DNA from: Haemaphysalis longicornis
Lineage: Eukaryota; Arthropoda; Arachnida; Ixodida; Ixodidae
Direction of reading: 5' to 3'
NCBI GenBank assembly: GCA_013339765.2
Contig: CM023454.1
Span: forward strand, 150,756,480 to 150,820,479
DNA length: 64,000 nt
This document shows, one piece after another, positions 33,120 to 43,395 of this stretch. Every line of letters starts with the position of its first letter. The stretch's first letter is position 1. A model generated the notes under the pieces. That model ran no database searches. It was not told the DNA's origin and worked only from the letters and a program-made list of their open reading frames with translations. The translations under genes were made by a program, and so were the position numbers.

Positions 33120-33135
33120 GTTGCGCCCAACGTGT

Positions 33136-33658
33136 ATTTAGGCTGGCACAGTCCTTTGTCAGCAAGGCAATTACGCGCAGGAGCAAGTTGCGAGTAAACC
33201 TTTTGGGCATTGTTTTGCAGGTGGCAGCTGTTTTTGGAACTGAGCACTTCAGCTTAGCGAAATGTATTTTGTTGCTGTACCGTTCTGCTCTAGACGCTCT
33301 GAGAGCCGGGTATCATGTAGTTACTGTTTGGCCCGAGTTCATTTCAATTTCTTTTCAACGAGCCTGCGCACTGCATAGTTTTCTTTGTCGCGGCACCGAA
33401 TGTCCAGTTTCCCGGCGCGCTGCAACTGATAAGCATTACCCGCAGTGGGCGTTGTGCTGGAGCGTGCGCGGTTCATACGGTGGCATCTTTTATCCGTAGC
33501 GCAGGCGCATTACGGCTAAGCTTCAGAAATGCCAGTACTAGAATTCTTTGCGCACTTGCACAAAGGGCAATCTTCACCTTGCGCACTTCTAAATAGACAG
33601 TTCCTTTTCGTTTTCGGCATAACTTGCTAAATCGAACCGCTTTTCACTCCGGGGCAAC
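33136..33658. other. Untranslated leader-like stretch, no gene recognised
   Basis: Lies between the degenerate PBS of LTR copy B and the gag-like frame. It would be the element's leader if they belong together. Nothing else is seen. Confidence 0.4.
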
Positions 33659-34831
33659 ATGTTTCATCTTCCCCCATCCGAGCGGGAAGCCCTGGCTGCT
33701 GGCTTCCGCGAGCTCGGAATCCTATTGCGAAGTTTGCAAGCACGGCTTTGCAGCAAAGCGCAGATGCCGTCTGGCACAAACACCGACGAGGGCGGGACGA
33801 GCCCGGCAGCTCCCGATGGTGACCATCTCCGCGTTGAGGCCGCTTCTCGGCCTGCAGCGGATGAGACCGCGGATGATGCTCAGCGGCGGCCGGAGCGAGC
33901 GCTCCCATGCGACAGCCCCATGGGCCTTTCCGGTCAGCCCAAACCCGAGCCGCATTGCGCCGCCTCATTGGCGCGCTGCCCGGGGCGCACTCACGACTCA
34001 GCCCATGGTCCTGGTGATGACGGCCACCCGGTCCCTGCCAACGCGAGCTACGGGGCCGGAGGCCACCCGGTCTCTGCCAACATGGGCTACGGAGCGGAAA
34101 GCCACCCGGCCCCAGGCAAACGCGGACGAAATACTGGTGAGTCCACCACTGGTATGAGCCTTGAAAGTTGGCCACTTGAGAATAATGCTACTGCATTACA
34201 TAACGTCCGGGCCGAGCACGGCACAGATGATGACTTCTCATGCAGCCTGAAAGCTATTTTCCAGGTGCGGGCCAACCTGACTGCAGATAAGGCCTGCCAG
34301 CCGGCCGAGGTGCTCGTCGGCAGCACGGACGAATTCCAAGTACCGCAACTGACGAAGCCCGGTTCAGAAAGTATGACGGGCCTGAACCAGAGCGGTATGA
34401 AATTGCCGTTGCCGGTCTCACTCAATCGCATTTCTCCGGACTGTCTATTTCCGGCCACAGAGTCCTGCCCGAACGACGAGTTGCGTGAAAGTGCCCACGT
34501 TACCCTCGCTTTTAGGGTGAAATCGATGTCGCTAGCAAGGGAACATGGTTTTCGCAGATCCTGCCGCAACCCATGTGCTCAGACTCCTGAGCAGCCCCAC
34601 AGCACCCTGGAGGCCCCACCCTCTCGAGCAGCGCGAGCAAGGCAGCTCCGAGGCCTGGTTGCGGCGCTACTGGGCCTGGGCCACCGGCAAGCCGCGACGT
34701 ATCCGAGCGCTACGAGCAACGTCGCGTCGGCGCAATCCGACGCCCCACTCGGGCGTCGGGCGTGCCTCCCGGACAGCCACCACTTCGTCGTCTCCCGTCA
34801 CCAGCCAAGGCGCCGAATCCTGCGAGTGTAA
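33659..34831 (+). CDS. Gag-like long open frame with HPVPAN repeats
   Basis: A 390-codon open frame starts MFHLPPSEREALAAGFRELG, about 540 bp after LTR copy B. Residues 120-155 carry GHPVPANASYGAGGHPVSAN, the same 13-residue repeat as the antisense gag, and TKPGSES recurs too. The rest is unlike canonical gag and I see no zinc knuckle or capsid core. The simplest reading is a variant or rearranged first ORF of the same retroelement family. The last third is matched by a second open frame (34545-34868), which may be the true C-terminus after a shift. Confidence 0.45.
   Translation: MFHLPPSEREALAAGFRELGILLRSLQARLCSKAQMPSGTNTDEGGTSPAAPDGDHLRVEAASRPAADETADDAQRRPERALPCDSPMGLSGQPKPEPHCAASLARCPGRTHDSAHGPGDDGHPVPANASYGAGGHPVSANMGYGAESHPAPGKRGRNTGESTTGMSLESWPLENNATALHNVRAEHGTDDDFSCSLKAIFQVRANLTADKACQPAEVLVGSTDEFQVPQLTKPGSESMTGLNQSGMKLPLPVSLNRISPDCLFPATESCPNDELRESAHVTLAFRVKSMSLAREHGFRRSCRNPCAQTPEQPHSTLEAPPSRAARARQLRGLVAALLGLGHRQAATYPSATSNVASAQSDAPLGRRACLPDSHHFVVSRHQPRRRILRV
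34022..34129 (+). repeat. 39-bp tandem repeat shared with the antisense gag
   Basis: Two full units and most of a third, starting GGCCACCCGGTCCCTGCCAA, in frame with the gag-like ORF. Confidence 0.75.
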
Positions 34832-34980
34832 CGCCGTCACCTTCGCCCACTTCAGCACGAAGGCCTGAACTGCGCTCACGAGATCGACGTGCGGGACCTC
34901 GGGACTGAATTAGTGGGCCAGACAGACATTTTGTGTGCGCGTGTGTGCGCTTGGCAACGAGCCAAGAACTTTTTTTTCTT

Positions 34981-35800
34981 TTTTTAAATGCAGAGCATTC
35001 AGTAGCTCACGATGTCACCCGCGTTGGCGTCCGTAGTCCGCGGCCGCATCGCTCCCCATACACTATATAAATACTTGCCGGCGCCAGGTTTCGATCCTAC
35101 GACTCTGCGGGCGGAGCGCAAGGTGCACTGTGCTCTACCAACTGAGCCACAAAGCCGGCACAGAACGGAAGGTTACGAACGTGCCTTATATCCTTGACTC
35201 ATTCAACCGTCGGCCAGAGGTGCGCCCTCTCCCCCGCGTCCTCCTCGCCTTCTCTCCGCTCGCAACGCCCTCTCTCGCCGCTGTTCGGTTCGGGCGCCAC
35301 AACAGGTGGGGACGTGCGCAACACCCTCTCTCGCCGCGTTAGGTTCGCCGCGCAAGAACAGGTGGGGCACTCGCATCGCGCTCTCTCGCCCGCGGTCGGT
35401 TCGCGCTTAAACCACATATGTCGTTCGCGCGCGCTGCGGTCGCTAACATCTGTGGCGTGATCGTGACGTCAGCATCACGCGTTCGCGTGGTGGCGATTTC
35501 GGCGCTATAACACTCTCTCGCGAGGGGCATTGGATTGGATTCGATTGGATGGCTTGGATTTGGATTGGATGGATAAGGTGGATTGTGTTGGATTGTGTTG
35601 CGTCATAGCCGCGCCAAGTTGCGTCATAGCCACGGCAGGGGGTTCACGGCACGTTTCACCATCGACTTCATCGACAATGTTCTACGCCGGAAGACAACAA
35701 TTACAACAACAACAACCAATACGTAATCTTATACGACTTGCAGGCACGCCCCCCCGCAGAAATGCTCTGCATTTGATCGTGCCCCTCGCGAGGGGGATGT
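34981..35800 (-). repeat. tRNA-headed repeat family, copy 4, with GC-rich extension
   Basis: The left edge TTTTTAAATGCAGAGCATT is followed by a minus-strand tRNA-like head at 35158-35077 (box A TGGCTCAGTTGGTAGAGC) and the family CTTGACTCATTCA motif. It then runs into imperfect ~50-bp repeats of CTCTCTCGCCGC...GGTTCG (35220-35400), a CRE TGACGTCA-like site near 35464 and a GGATT-rich stretch (35530-35590). Near 35760 the edge reappears inverted (AGAAATGCTCTGCATTT, then CCCCTCGCGAGGGGG), suggesting the larger unit has inverted ends. Confidence 0.55.
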
Positions 35801-36147
35801 TTTCTTCGTGCTTGCTAAAAGTGCCTCCTGCAAGAAGGATTACTGTCTGCTGCCAAAGCTTCATCGATGGAACCGAATTGGACGGAGCGCCGGCGGTGTG
35901 CTGCTGCTATCAACGCCGCATGATTAGCTGAGTCTCCGAATCCGGTAAGACGCTGACACCTAGTTTGCCGTCGGCAGACGACAGCTAGCAGTTTCGAGAG
36001 TTGCTGCCGTTGTCGCTGTGCCAGCGGCGGTCTGCCTTTCTAAACCAGGTGGTTTAGAGCATGAACTTTCTCCCAAGGTTGCGCAACGCTTGCGAGTGGC
36101 GGGGACAGGACTGTGTGACCTTTTTTTCTTCTCAGAGTGGGGGAAAG
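35801..36147. other. No gene recognised
   Basis: Short region between repeats with no supportable feature. Confidence 0.5.
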
Positions 36148-36613
36148 TGTAGGGATTCTCCCCTCTCAGCCGTCGCGTCGCTGCATTCGAATCACCGCGC
36201 GCCACCTCTCCTGCCATCTGTGAACGCACTGCGGAAAGACGGGGCGATGAAGGGGGGCGTGGCATGTTATGTGCACGCTAGATAGGCGCAGCGGTGCTTG
36301 TTAGCGGGGAGAGTTGCCAGCGGGGAGTCGCCGGCCGGGAGTGCCGCCAGGCAGAAGAGACAAGCCAACGCCGCCAGCCACCTTCAAGGAGCCCGCACGG
36401 CATCAAGCGGCCAGCCGTCCGTCCCCTCGTGCCGTAAGCCTGCGGACCTTGAAGTTCTTTGGTGATGTGCATTGTTGATTGTATCTTCTGTGCCATTTAT
36501 ATTTCGTTTCCCCTGCTTCAGTAAAGCCCCTTGTTCCTTTCGCAATGTTCTGTGCTGTAATGTTTTGACGGGGCTGTTGCCTGAACCCCCCTCGGTAGGC
36601 AGAAATACCTACA
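36148..36613 (+). repeat. Solo LTR, copy C (466 bp)
   Basis: Complete TGTAGG...CCTACA LTR closely matching copy A, with no PBS or coding sequence on either side. Flanking bases GAAAG and AAGTC share only AAG, so a clean target duplication is not seen. Recombination between two LTRs is the usual origin. Confidence 0.85.
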
Positions 36614-37290
36614 AAGTCTTTTGTGTTCACATTTGTATTTTGGATATCAAATAAAAAGAAAACATCGTTCCTTGGACATGATGCCATTTATGTAATTTTA
36701 ATCTCACTCTTGTGCATTGTCATGAATTCGAGCATGACAAAATACTTAACATTTAGCAAAATACTTAACAAAATACTTAACAACTCAGTTCTCTGTTCGT
36801 GTCCCAAGCTTGTATGAGTAGACTATCACTTCAAGATCCGGATAAGTTTAAAGTATAGATACTTTCTTTACAGCTTTGCTTGTAACATGGCATTATGAAT
36901 ATAGGCAGTTTTTTTGTTTCGTGGTGTGTGCATTGAGGCCTGATAAATCAGGTGGCAAAACACTGTGAGATTATAAAGGTCAAACCTCATCTCATGAAAA
37001 CTGAGGTCATGAAGATGTTCCAGAAGGGCACAAATTAAAAATGTGTTAGTGCAATTGCAGCCATTGCGACCCATTTATTTGTGGCATACGATCTAAACTT
37101 TCCATGCACAAGGGTGCGTTCATGCCCAGGTGAAAATGCTGAACCGCGACCTTGCGCGTCCGCGTACAATAATAACTCGCTAATAATGGAAGCGCGACTG
37201 AAACGAGGCCACTTAAAAAAATGCATAAATTCAGAGAAATGTCTACTAATGCGCAGCATTCTTATGCCGCTTCTCTTGAGTGTGAGTCTT
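36614..37290. other. No gene recognised
   Basis: AT-rich with an AAAATACTTAACA short repeat near 36750. No gene. Confidence 0.6.
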
Positions 37291-37299
37291 TTAGAGCCA

Positions 37300-37590
37300 A
37301 TTTTTTAAGTCCTGTACGTCCAATTATCTCCATTTACCCTATTATAACGGTCACAGGTGTGACTTGCGTCAAATCTGCATTTTTCGTCAATGAGGGGCGT
37401 TACAAAGCTTAGCATTTTCCGTAGTTTTTATACTTCTCTTGTTTTTTATTTTTTCAAAATTCTGTTCGACCAGTTATCTCTATCTACGCTATGATAACGA
37501 TTAAAAGCGGAATTTTCGCTAAATCTGCATTATTGTGGAAATGCAGGGTGTTACGGTTCGTCATTTTCAGTCATTTTTTTTTTATATGTT
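37300..37590. repeat. Tandem ~150-bp repeat, units 1 and 2
   Basis: The pattern (C)CA(A/G)TTATCTC(C/T)AT...AAATCTGCAT...GGGCGTTAC/GGGTGTTAC recurs with AAATCTGCAT at 37371 and 37521, 150 bp apart. A third, more diverged unit resumes right of the palindrome at 41166. Confidence 0.6.
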
Positions 37591-39002
37591 GGGTGTGTTC
37601 AGAAAAGGACAGCCAAAGTGGTGCCATGACCATTTTTTGTTTGAGATGAAACTTTAATATTGTGTAGAGCATTGTACCTTCACCATGGAACTGGCATTAG
37701 TTTAGTGAGAAACACCATCGTTGATTTAATAAAAAAATATTTAGAACGCGATTGGTCCGGGCTACTTTCCACATTGCTTGGTGTGGCGACTTTGGGGTCC
37801 TTTAAAACGAAGTGAAATTTTTTCCAAATTTTCCTCATTTTTTAAACAAACATTCGCACACTTTTCTGCCCGACTTGCGAAAATTGAATTTGCGATGTTT
37901 ATGTTTTTTCAGAAAATATTTCTCAAACTTAGTAGCGAGAGCAATGACGTTCAAAAGTGGCACTCCTAAAAAAAAAATTTTTTACACATCGCCCTAAAGG
38001 CTCACCCGTATAGTTTTTGAGACGTGTTTACGAGGTGCTGCTGAACACCTGATACTCTGTTCAATGCCCTACAAGAAAATTTATCAAAATGCCGCTTCGT
38101 GAAATGCGACAAAACAATGAAATTTTGAAAAAAGGCCCACCCCACCTTTCGACGTCATTTTAAAAAATCATGTTTCTCAATTTTCGCAATATTTACACAA
38201 AATTGCATTCAATTCGTGAGTATTCTAGAATGCTAAACATTTGTTGCATTATTTTTGTTCAAACTTGGAAAAATGAGGTCCCATTCAACACATTTTTTTA
38301 ATGTCCAATCAACGGTTGAAAACGGTTCGCAGTGAAGAAGACAAATAATTATGGCTGTTTCTTACATTTTAGAAAACTAAAGCGACTGATATAAAGAAAA
38401 CTCATCATAGTATTCATATTTACAATGGCTGAATTTGTTAGTTGCAATAGGGATTAAAATAATTGTGACGTTTCTGAGCTTGTTTTCTCCCACCAGAGTA
38501 AGGCTACCATTTAATTTCTTTATCGCCTTGCCCTAGCTGTGTCACAAACCCATATTTTTGATATCTGACGCTGCTTAACCGCACATTATTGGTAATTTAC
38601 CCCACTTATAAGCAAGCGACCTCGCTGCTGGCGCTGAGAATATTTGACATGCGATCGTCATAGTCAAATGTGTATTTCCGCTCTACCGCCTGGTACATGC
38701 GAAGTGCTAACTGCAAAACAACTTCGTCTTCCCAACTGTCCGTCTTTCAGGCTCCCGGGGATAATAAATAGATGTGCTTCTTGAACATTTTGTTTTTAGC
38801 TGTTGGAAAGATAAACTTTTATCCCACTACAAAATCTGACAACCTTTACTTTGGACACTTCAAGGTTAAGGGGAAGCTGCAGTTGTTTATTTCCAAAGAT
38901 CTTCAAAGATCTGACAAACAGTGGTCAGAAGTTTTGCTTATGCTGTAGGAATTACTTCCCGACGAAGGTAGATGATACCATTCACCGCAGAGGCAAAGAA
39001 GT

Positions 39003-39866
39003 GTGTTCACGTGCGTAGCGATGTCGAGAAATACTACAACGACACTTTGTGGGAGCACAGTCTGTGATTCGGCTCATGCATGCTTGGGGTTGGTCGAAAT
39101 CAAGCGACATCTTGAAGAGCATGCATCAATATGCGCTTTAATAATATGTATATATGACGGTGGTGCCACCCAATTTAGGAGCAAATATCAGTTCCTCGAG
39201 GTGCACAGAAGTGAATGTAGGGTGACAAAGTGGCTTTTCACTACAACCGGACATGACAAAAGTGCGCACGATGGCGTGGAGATCCTTGTCAAGCATCAAG
39301 CTGCTGTGCATATTTTGCATTGACCTTCAAGCGAAGCCGCACAAAGTACAAAACAGTTCGTGGACAGCATCCTGGAAAAGTGAATTTCGTCGTGCTATAT
39401 CTTGGCGATGGCGATATCACCACATTTGAGAACAAAAAAGAGAAAAGCAAAAATGTTCCGCCGGTACTCGGCATCCCGCATCCGCCGCGGTGACTCAGTG
39501 GCTAAGGCGTTCTGCTGCTGAGCACGAGGTCGCGGGGTCGATTCCCGGCCGCGCCTCCGCTTTTCTGATGGAGGCGAAAAGCAAAAACGCCCGTGTGTAC
39601 GAGATTTAGGCGCACATTAAAGATCCCCAGGTGGTCACAATTAATCCGGAGACCTCCACTACGGCACGCCTCATCGCCTGTGTTGCGTCGGCGCATTAAA
39701 CCATACAATCAATCAATCAATCATCAATTACTCGGCATCCCGTATCCTCCCAGAAATATCGAACTCAAACGAAATAAATTGAAGGTACACAATATCGAAC
39801 TCGGGCTCGGAAAGGCAGCGACGGTTTTCACCTCTGCTTGCCGACACTTTGAAGATCCTTGGAAAT
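39003..39866 (+). pseudogene. Transposase-like coding remnant in the palindrome spacer, split by a SINE
   Basis: The plus-strand frame has ICIYDGGATQFRSKYQF, then TKWLFTTTGHDKSAHDGVEI and LVKHQAAVHIL. After a frame shift come SSEAAQSTKQFVDSILEK and VNFVVLYLGDGDITTFENKK. It runs into VPPVLGIPHP at the SINE target site and resumes after the SINE at YPPRNIELKRNKLKVHN. A D-G-x-x-x-Q-F...W-x-F...G-H-x-K-S-A-x-D-G-V pattern is, from memory, common in unclassified invertebrate transposon proteins. A nuclease role is inferred. Confidence 0.5.
39465..39745 (+). mobile_element. tRNA-derived SINE with 17-bp target duplication
   Basis: SINE at 39482-39728, plus orientation, full length with TCAATCAATCAATCA tail. 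Flanked by TACTCGGCATCCCGCAT (39465-39481) and the same with one change (39729-39745). It interrupts the transposase-like frame. Confidence 0.92.
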
Positions 39867-41165
39867 AAACAACTGCAGCTTCCCCTTAACCTCGAAGTGT
39901 CCAAAGTAAAGGTTGTCAGATTTTGTAGTTGGTTAAAAGTTTATCTTTCCAACAGCTAAAAACAAAATGTTCAAGAAGCACATCTATTTATTATCCCCGG
40001 GAGCCTGAAAGACGGACAGTTGGGAAGACGAAATTGTTTTGCAGTTAGCACTTCGCATGTACCAGCAGGTAGAACGGAAATACACATTTGACTATGACGA
40101 TCGCATGTCAAATATTCTCAGTGCCAGCAGCGAGGTTGCTTGCTTATAAATGGGGTAAATTACCAATAATGTGCGGTTAAGCAGCGTCAGAAATCAAACA
40201 TATGGGTTTATGACACAGCTAGGGCAAGGCGATAAAGAAATAAAATGGTAGCCTTACTCTGGTGGGAGAAACAAGCTCAGAAACGTCGCAATTATTGTAA
40301 TCCCTACTTCAACTAACAAGTTCAACGATGGTACATATGAACACTATGATCAGTTTTCTTTATATCAGTCGCTTTAGTTTTCCAAAATGTAAGAAACAGC
40401 CATAATTATTTGTCTTTTTCACTGCGAACCGTTTTCAACCGTTGATCGGACATTAAAAAAATGTGTTGAATGGACCTCATTTTTCCGAGTTTGAACAAAA
40501 ATAAATGCAAGAAATGTTTAGCTTTCTAGAATACTCACGAATTGAATGCAATTTTGTGTAAATATCGCGAAAATTGAGAAACATGATTTTTTAAAGTGAC
40601 GTCGAAAGGTGGGCCTTTTTTCAAAATTTTCATTGTTTTGTCGCATTTCACGAAGCGGCATTTTGATAAATTTTCTTTGTAGGGCATTGAACAGAGTATC
40701 AGGTGTTCAGCAGCACCTCGTAAACACGTCTCAAAAACTATACGGGTGAGCCTTTAGGGCGATGTGTAAAAAAATTTTTTTTTAGGAGTGCCACTTTTGA
40801 ACGTCATTGCTCTCGCTACTAAGTTTGAGAAATATTTTATCAAGAAACATAAACATCGCAAATTCAATTTTCGCAAGTCGGGCAGAAAAGTGTGCGAATG
40901 TTTGTTTAAAAAATGAGGAAAATTTGGAAAAAATTTCACTTCGTTTTAAAGGACCCCAAATGTCGCCACACCAAGCAATGTGGAAAGTAGCCCGGACCAA
41001 TCGCGTTCTAAATATCTTTTTATTAAATAAACGATGGTGTTTGTCACTAAACTAATGCCAGTTCCATGGTGAAGGTACAATGCTCTACACAATATTAAAG
41101 TTTCATCTCAAACAAAAAATGGTCATGGCACCACTTTGGCTGTCCTTCTCTGAACACACCCTGTT

Positions 41166-41300
41166 TCTTAATGTTTAGTTTCTCAAAATTTCGTTTGACC
41201 AACCGTCTTCATTTACGATGTTCTAACGATGAAAGGTGGAACATCCGCGAGACCTGCATTTTTCTGTAAAAGCAGGACTACAAGTTACACGGCCGAGCGG
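41166..41300. repeat. Tandem ~150-bp repeat, unit 3 (after the palindrome)
   Basis: TTTCTCAAAATTTCGTTTGACC, CCGTCTTCATTTACGATG and GACCTGCATT match unit 2 in order. With the palindrome and one TGTT removed, the unit spacing is about 154 bp. Confidence 0.5.
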
Positions 41301-41333
41301 TTGTCCGGTCTGCACGAGAAAACGCTAAGATAT

Positions 41334-41600
41334 TCTTTGTGTGCTACCCGCCGCGGTGGCTCAGTGGCTAAGGCGTTGTGCTGCTGAGCACGAGGTCGCG
41401 GGTTCGATTCCCGGCCGCGTCGGCCGCTTTTCTGATGGAGGCGAAAAGCAAAAACGCCCGTGTGTACGAGATTTCGGCGCACGATAAAGATCCCCAGGTG
41501 GTCAAAATTAATCCGGAGTCCTCCACTACGGCGCACCTCATCGCCTGCGTTGCGTCGGCGCGTTAAACCCTACAATCAAATCAATCAATCAATCTTTGTG
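41334..41600 (+). mobile_element. tRNA-derived SINE with 12-bp target duplication
   Basis: SINE at 41346-41588, plus orientation, with box A TGGCTCAGTGGCTAAGGCG and box B GGGTTCGATTCCCGG, flanked by TCTTTGTGTGCT on both sides (41334-41345, 41589-41600). Full length and close to the family consensus. Confidence 0.93.
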
Positions 41601-42260
41601 TGCTCGCGATCCATAAAAGAAAACGGAGTATCTGGCCTTCCGACGGCTCTTTACCTGGGCGTCAACGCAGAAATTCTGCAGGCGTCGCGACGCAATGTTG
41701 TGTAGAGTGAGTGATTTAATATCGGTTCGTTACATTACCTAATGCGTAATTTACTACCGCCCCCCTATTACAAAAACAAAGGCCAAGGCATGTAACCGCA
41801 CCATCAGAACAGCTACGACAAGCAGAAAAAATTCAGTACACCATTTCATGCTTGGTATATCTTGCCACTCATGACGAGACAGCTCTTATTTGCAGTACAA
41901 CAGTGCGCCTTACGTGTTAGTTATTTGCAAGCATTGTCATAGGGGGCACTTTCCGCCAATGGCCAAGAATACTTTTGGTAACCAGGCAGAATACCTGTTA
42001 TCGATTCCGTTTGCATCGATGAAATAAATCCCCGCACGGAGCATCATGCTGTTGGAACGGGCACACAGCATGACAAAAGGTTCCGCCCGTACCAGTGTAC
42101 GTAAATTCCCGCAAACCCTATAGTATTACGCCTCTTTGGTAGAGCGATTCAAAAACGGTGTTCTAAAAGACAGCCACTCGCCACCGAATGTGTTGTTTAA
42201 GACTCTGCGTGACGAGCCACAGCATGCAGTAAGCTTATAAGCCCATGTTTTCGCACTCCA
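41601..42260. other. No gene recognised
   Basis: No coding, repeat or regulatory signal that I can support. Confidence 0.6.
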
Positions 42261-42265
42261 GCAGC

Positions 42266-42350
42266 CCGGGGGTGTGGCGCAGTGGTTATGATGTCCGCCT
42301 CTTGATGCGTTGTAGTATACACCCCGGTTCGATTCTCCGTAGGGTTACGG
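42266..42350 (+). repeat. tRNA-like sequence (SINE head)
   Basis: GGTGTGGCGCAGTGGTTATGATG (box A) and CCCCGGTTCGATTCTCC (box B) are spaced as in a tRNA. Acceptor-stem pairing is partial (GGGGGTG against the 3' side), so a SINE head or tRNA pseudogene is more likely than a working tRNA. Confidence 0.5.
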
Positions 42351-42601
42351 CTATGTGCTTACATGTCTCGCATGATGTAACATGTGTTAGAGCATTCGTC
42401 ACGGGTTGCTGGCGTTGGCCTCTCAATGCGAGCGAAAAGAAAATGGATAAAATCGATTCTGGCAGAGTGGATTTTTTTTTCTTTTTTGGTGAAAAGAAAC
42501 GAGGCCGCTTATTTGAGGGGCCGTAAGATTTGGGGACCGCTTCGTAAGCGGGAATCGATTAGCATAACGGGCGGCGTAGAAACATTACGGCCAGCGCCCC
42601 G

Positions 42602-42685
42602 CCGAACACACGGTCCGGGGTTTAGGTGGCCCTCTGGTTAGGCGGCCCTCGCCAGGGCCGCTTAAACGCCGGGCCGCGTGTTCGG
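42602..42685. repeat. GC-rich imperfect inverted repeat
   Basis: Arms of 32 bp starting CCGAACAC(A/G)CGG(T/C)CCGG and matching at about 27 positions surround a 20-bp loop. The block precedes the Gypsy element and is much more GC-rich than its surroundings. Confidence 0.55.
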
Positions 42686-42959
42686 TGGGCCGCGAGCTTG
42701 GCGGGGCGCTTGCGCTCGAGGCCGCCTGAACCGCCGCTTTATAGGTGGCTTTAAATTGACGCGGCGGCCCGCCTGCATGCTGGTCGTATAACCAGGAATT
42801 GACTAAGAGTGTAGGTTTGCGAAAATTCTCCGTCGACGCACCTCGCTTTCTCCCTGGCCAACGACCACGTGAGATCGACGAGTATCTCTCTCAGTGATTC
42901 CTAACATGCCCTCATCCCGATGACCCGACTTAACCTTGACGAGACTCCCAAACACGATG

Positions 42960-43395
42960 ACAGCTAAACAGCGCTACGCGTAACCGACATGACCGAGACT
43001 GCCACTCAGAAGACGACGACGACGCACAGTGCCCGACCGTCAACACGCGCAAGCCGAGATGCGACGCCCCGACGCACCCGGAAATCGAGAAAGGTGGCAT
43101 CCGACGTCAAGGTGTCCATCGACGGCTTTGATGTAGTCGCCCTCGTAGACACGGTACCCGACTACTCAGTAATGAGCGGGCCATTTGCATCTAAGCTGAA
43201 GAAAGTTATGACGAGATGGGACTGTCCGCACATATGCACAGCTGGAGGCCACCTCGTGACGCCGAGTGGAACGTGCAAATCGCGCGTCACCATAGGCGGC
43301 ACAACGTACCCTGCGGCGTTCGTCATTTTGCCTAACTGCTCCTGCGACGTCATCCTTGGAATGGACTTTTCGACGGACAACGGTGCTCAATAATT
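42960..43395 (+). pseudogene. Gypsy element: protease region
   Basis: The open frame runs through VSIDGFDVVALVDTVPDYSV, in which the expected D-T-G/A reads DTV, and CDVILGMDFSTDNGA. That pairs as the two halves of a retropepsin-like domain. Upstream gag is not recognisable. Confidence 0.7.

Larger units (their letters stand above)
37591..41161. mobile_element. Palindromic (long-TIR, foldback) DNA transposon, 3,571 bp
   Basis: The arms 37591-38908 and 39847-41161 are inverted copies of about 1.3 kb, mostly identical with scattered substitutions. Both ends begin GGGTGTGTTCAG and are flanked by TGTT (37587-37590; 41162-41165), a possible 4-bp target duplication. The 938-bp spacer carries transposase-like coding pieces and a SINE. 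I cannot assign a superfamily. Confidence 0.85.

Noticed and set aside
35530..35590. GGATT-rich stretch as a satellite
   Set aside because: Too short and irregular to be an array. Described inside the repeat copy.
36140..36620. Target-site duplication for the solo LTR
   Set aside because: Flanks GAAAG and AAGTC share only three bases in offset positions, which is not convincing.
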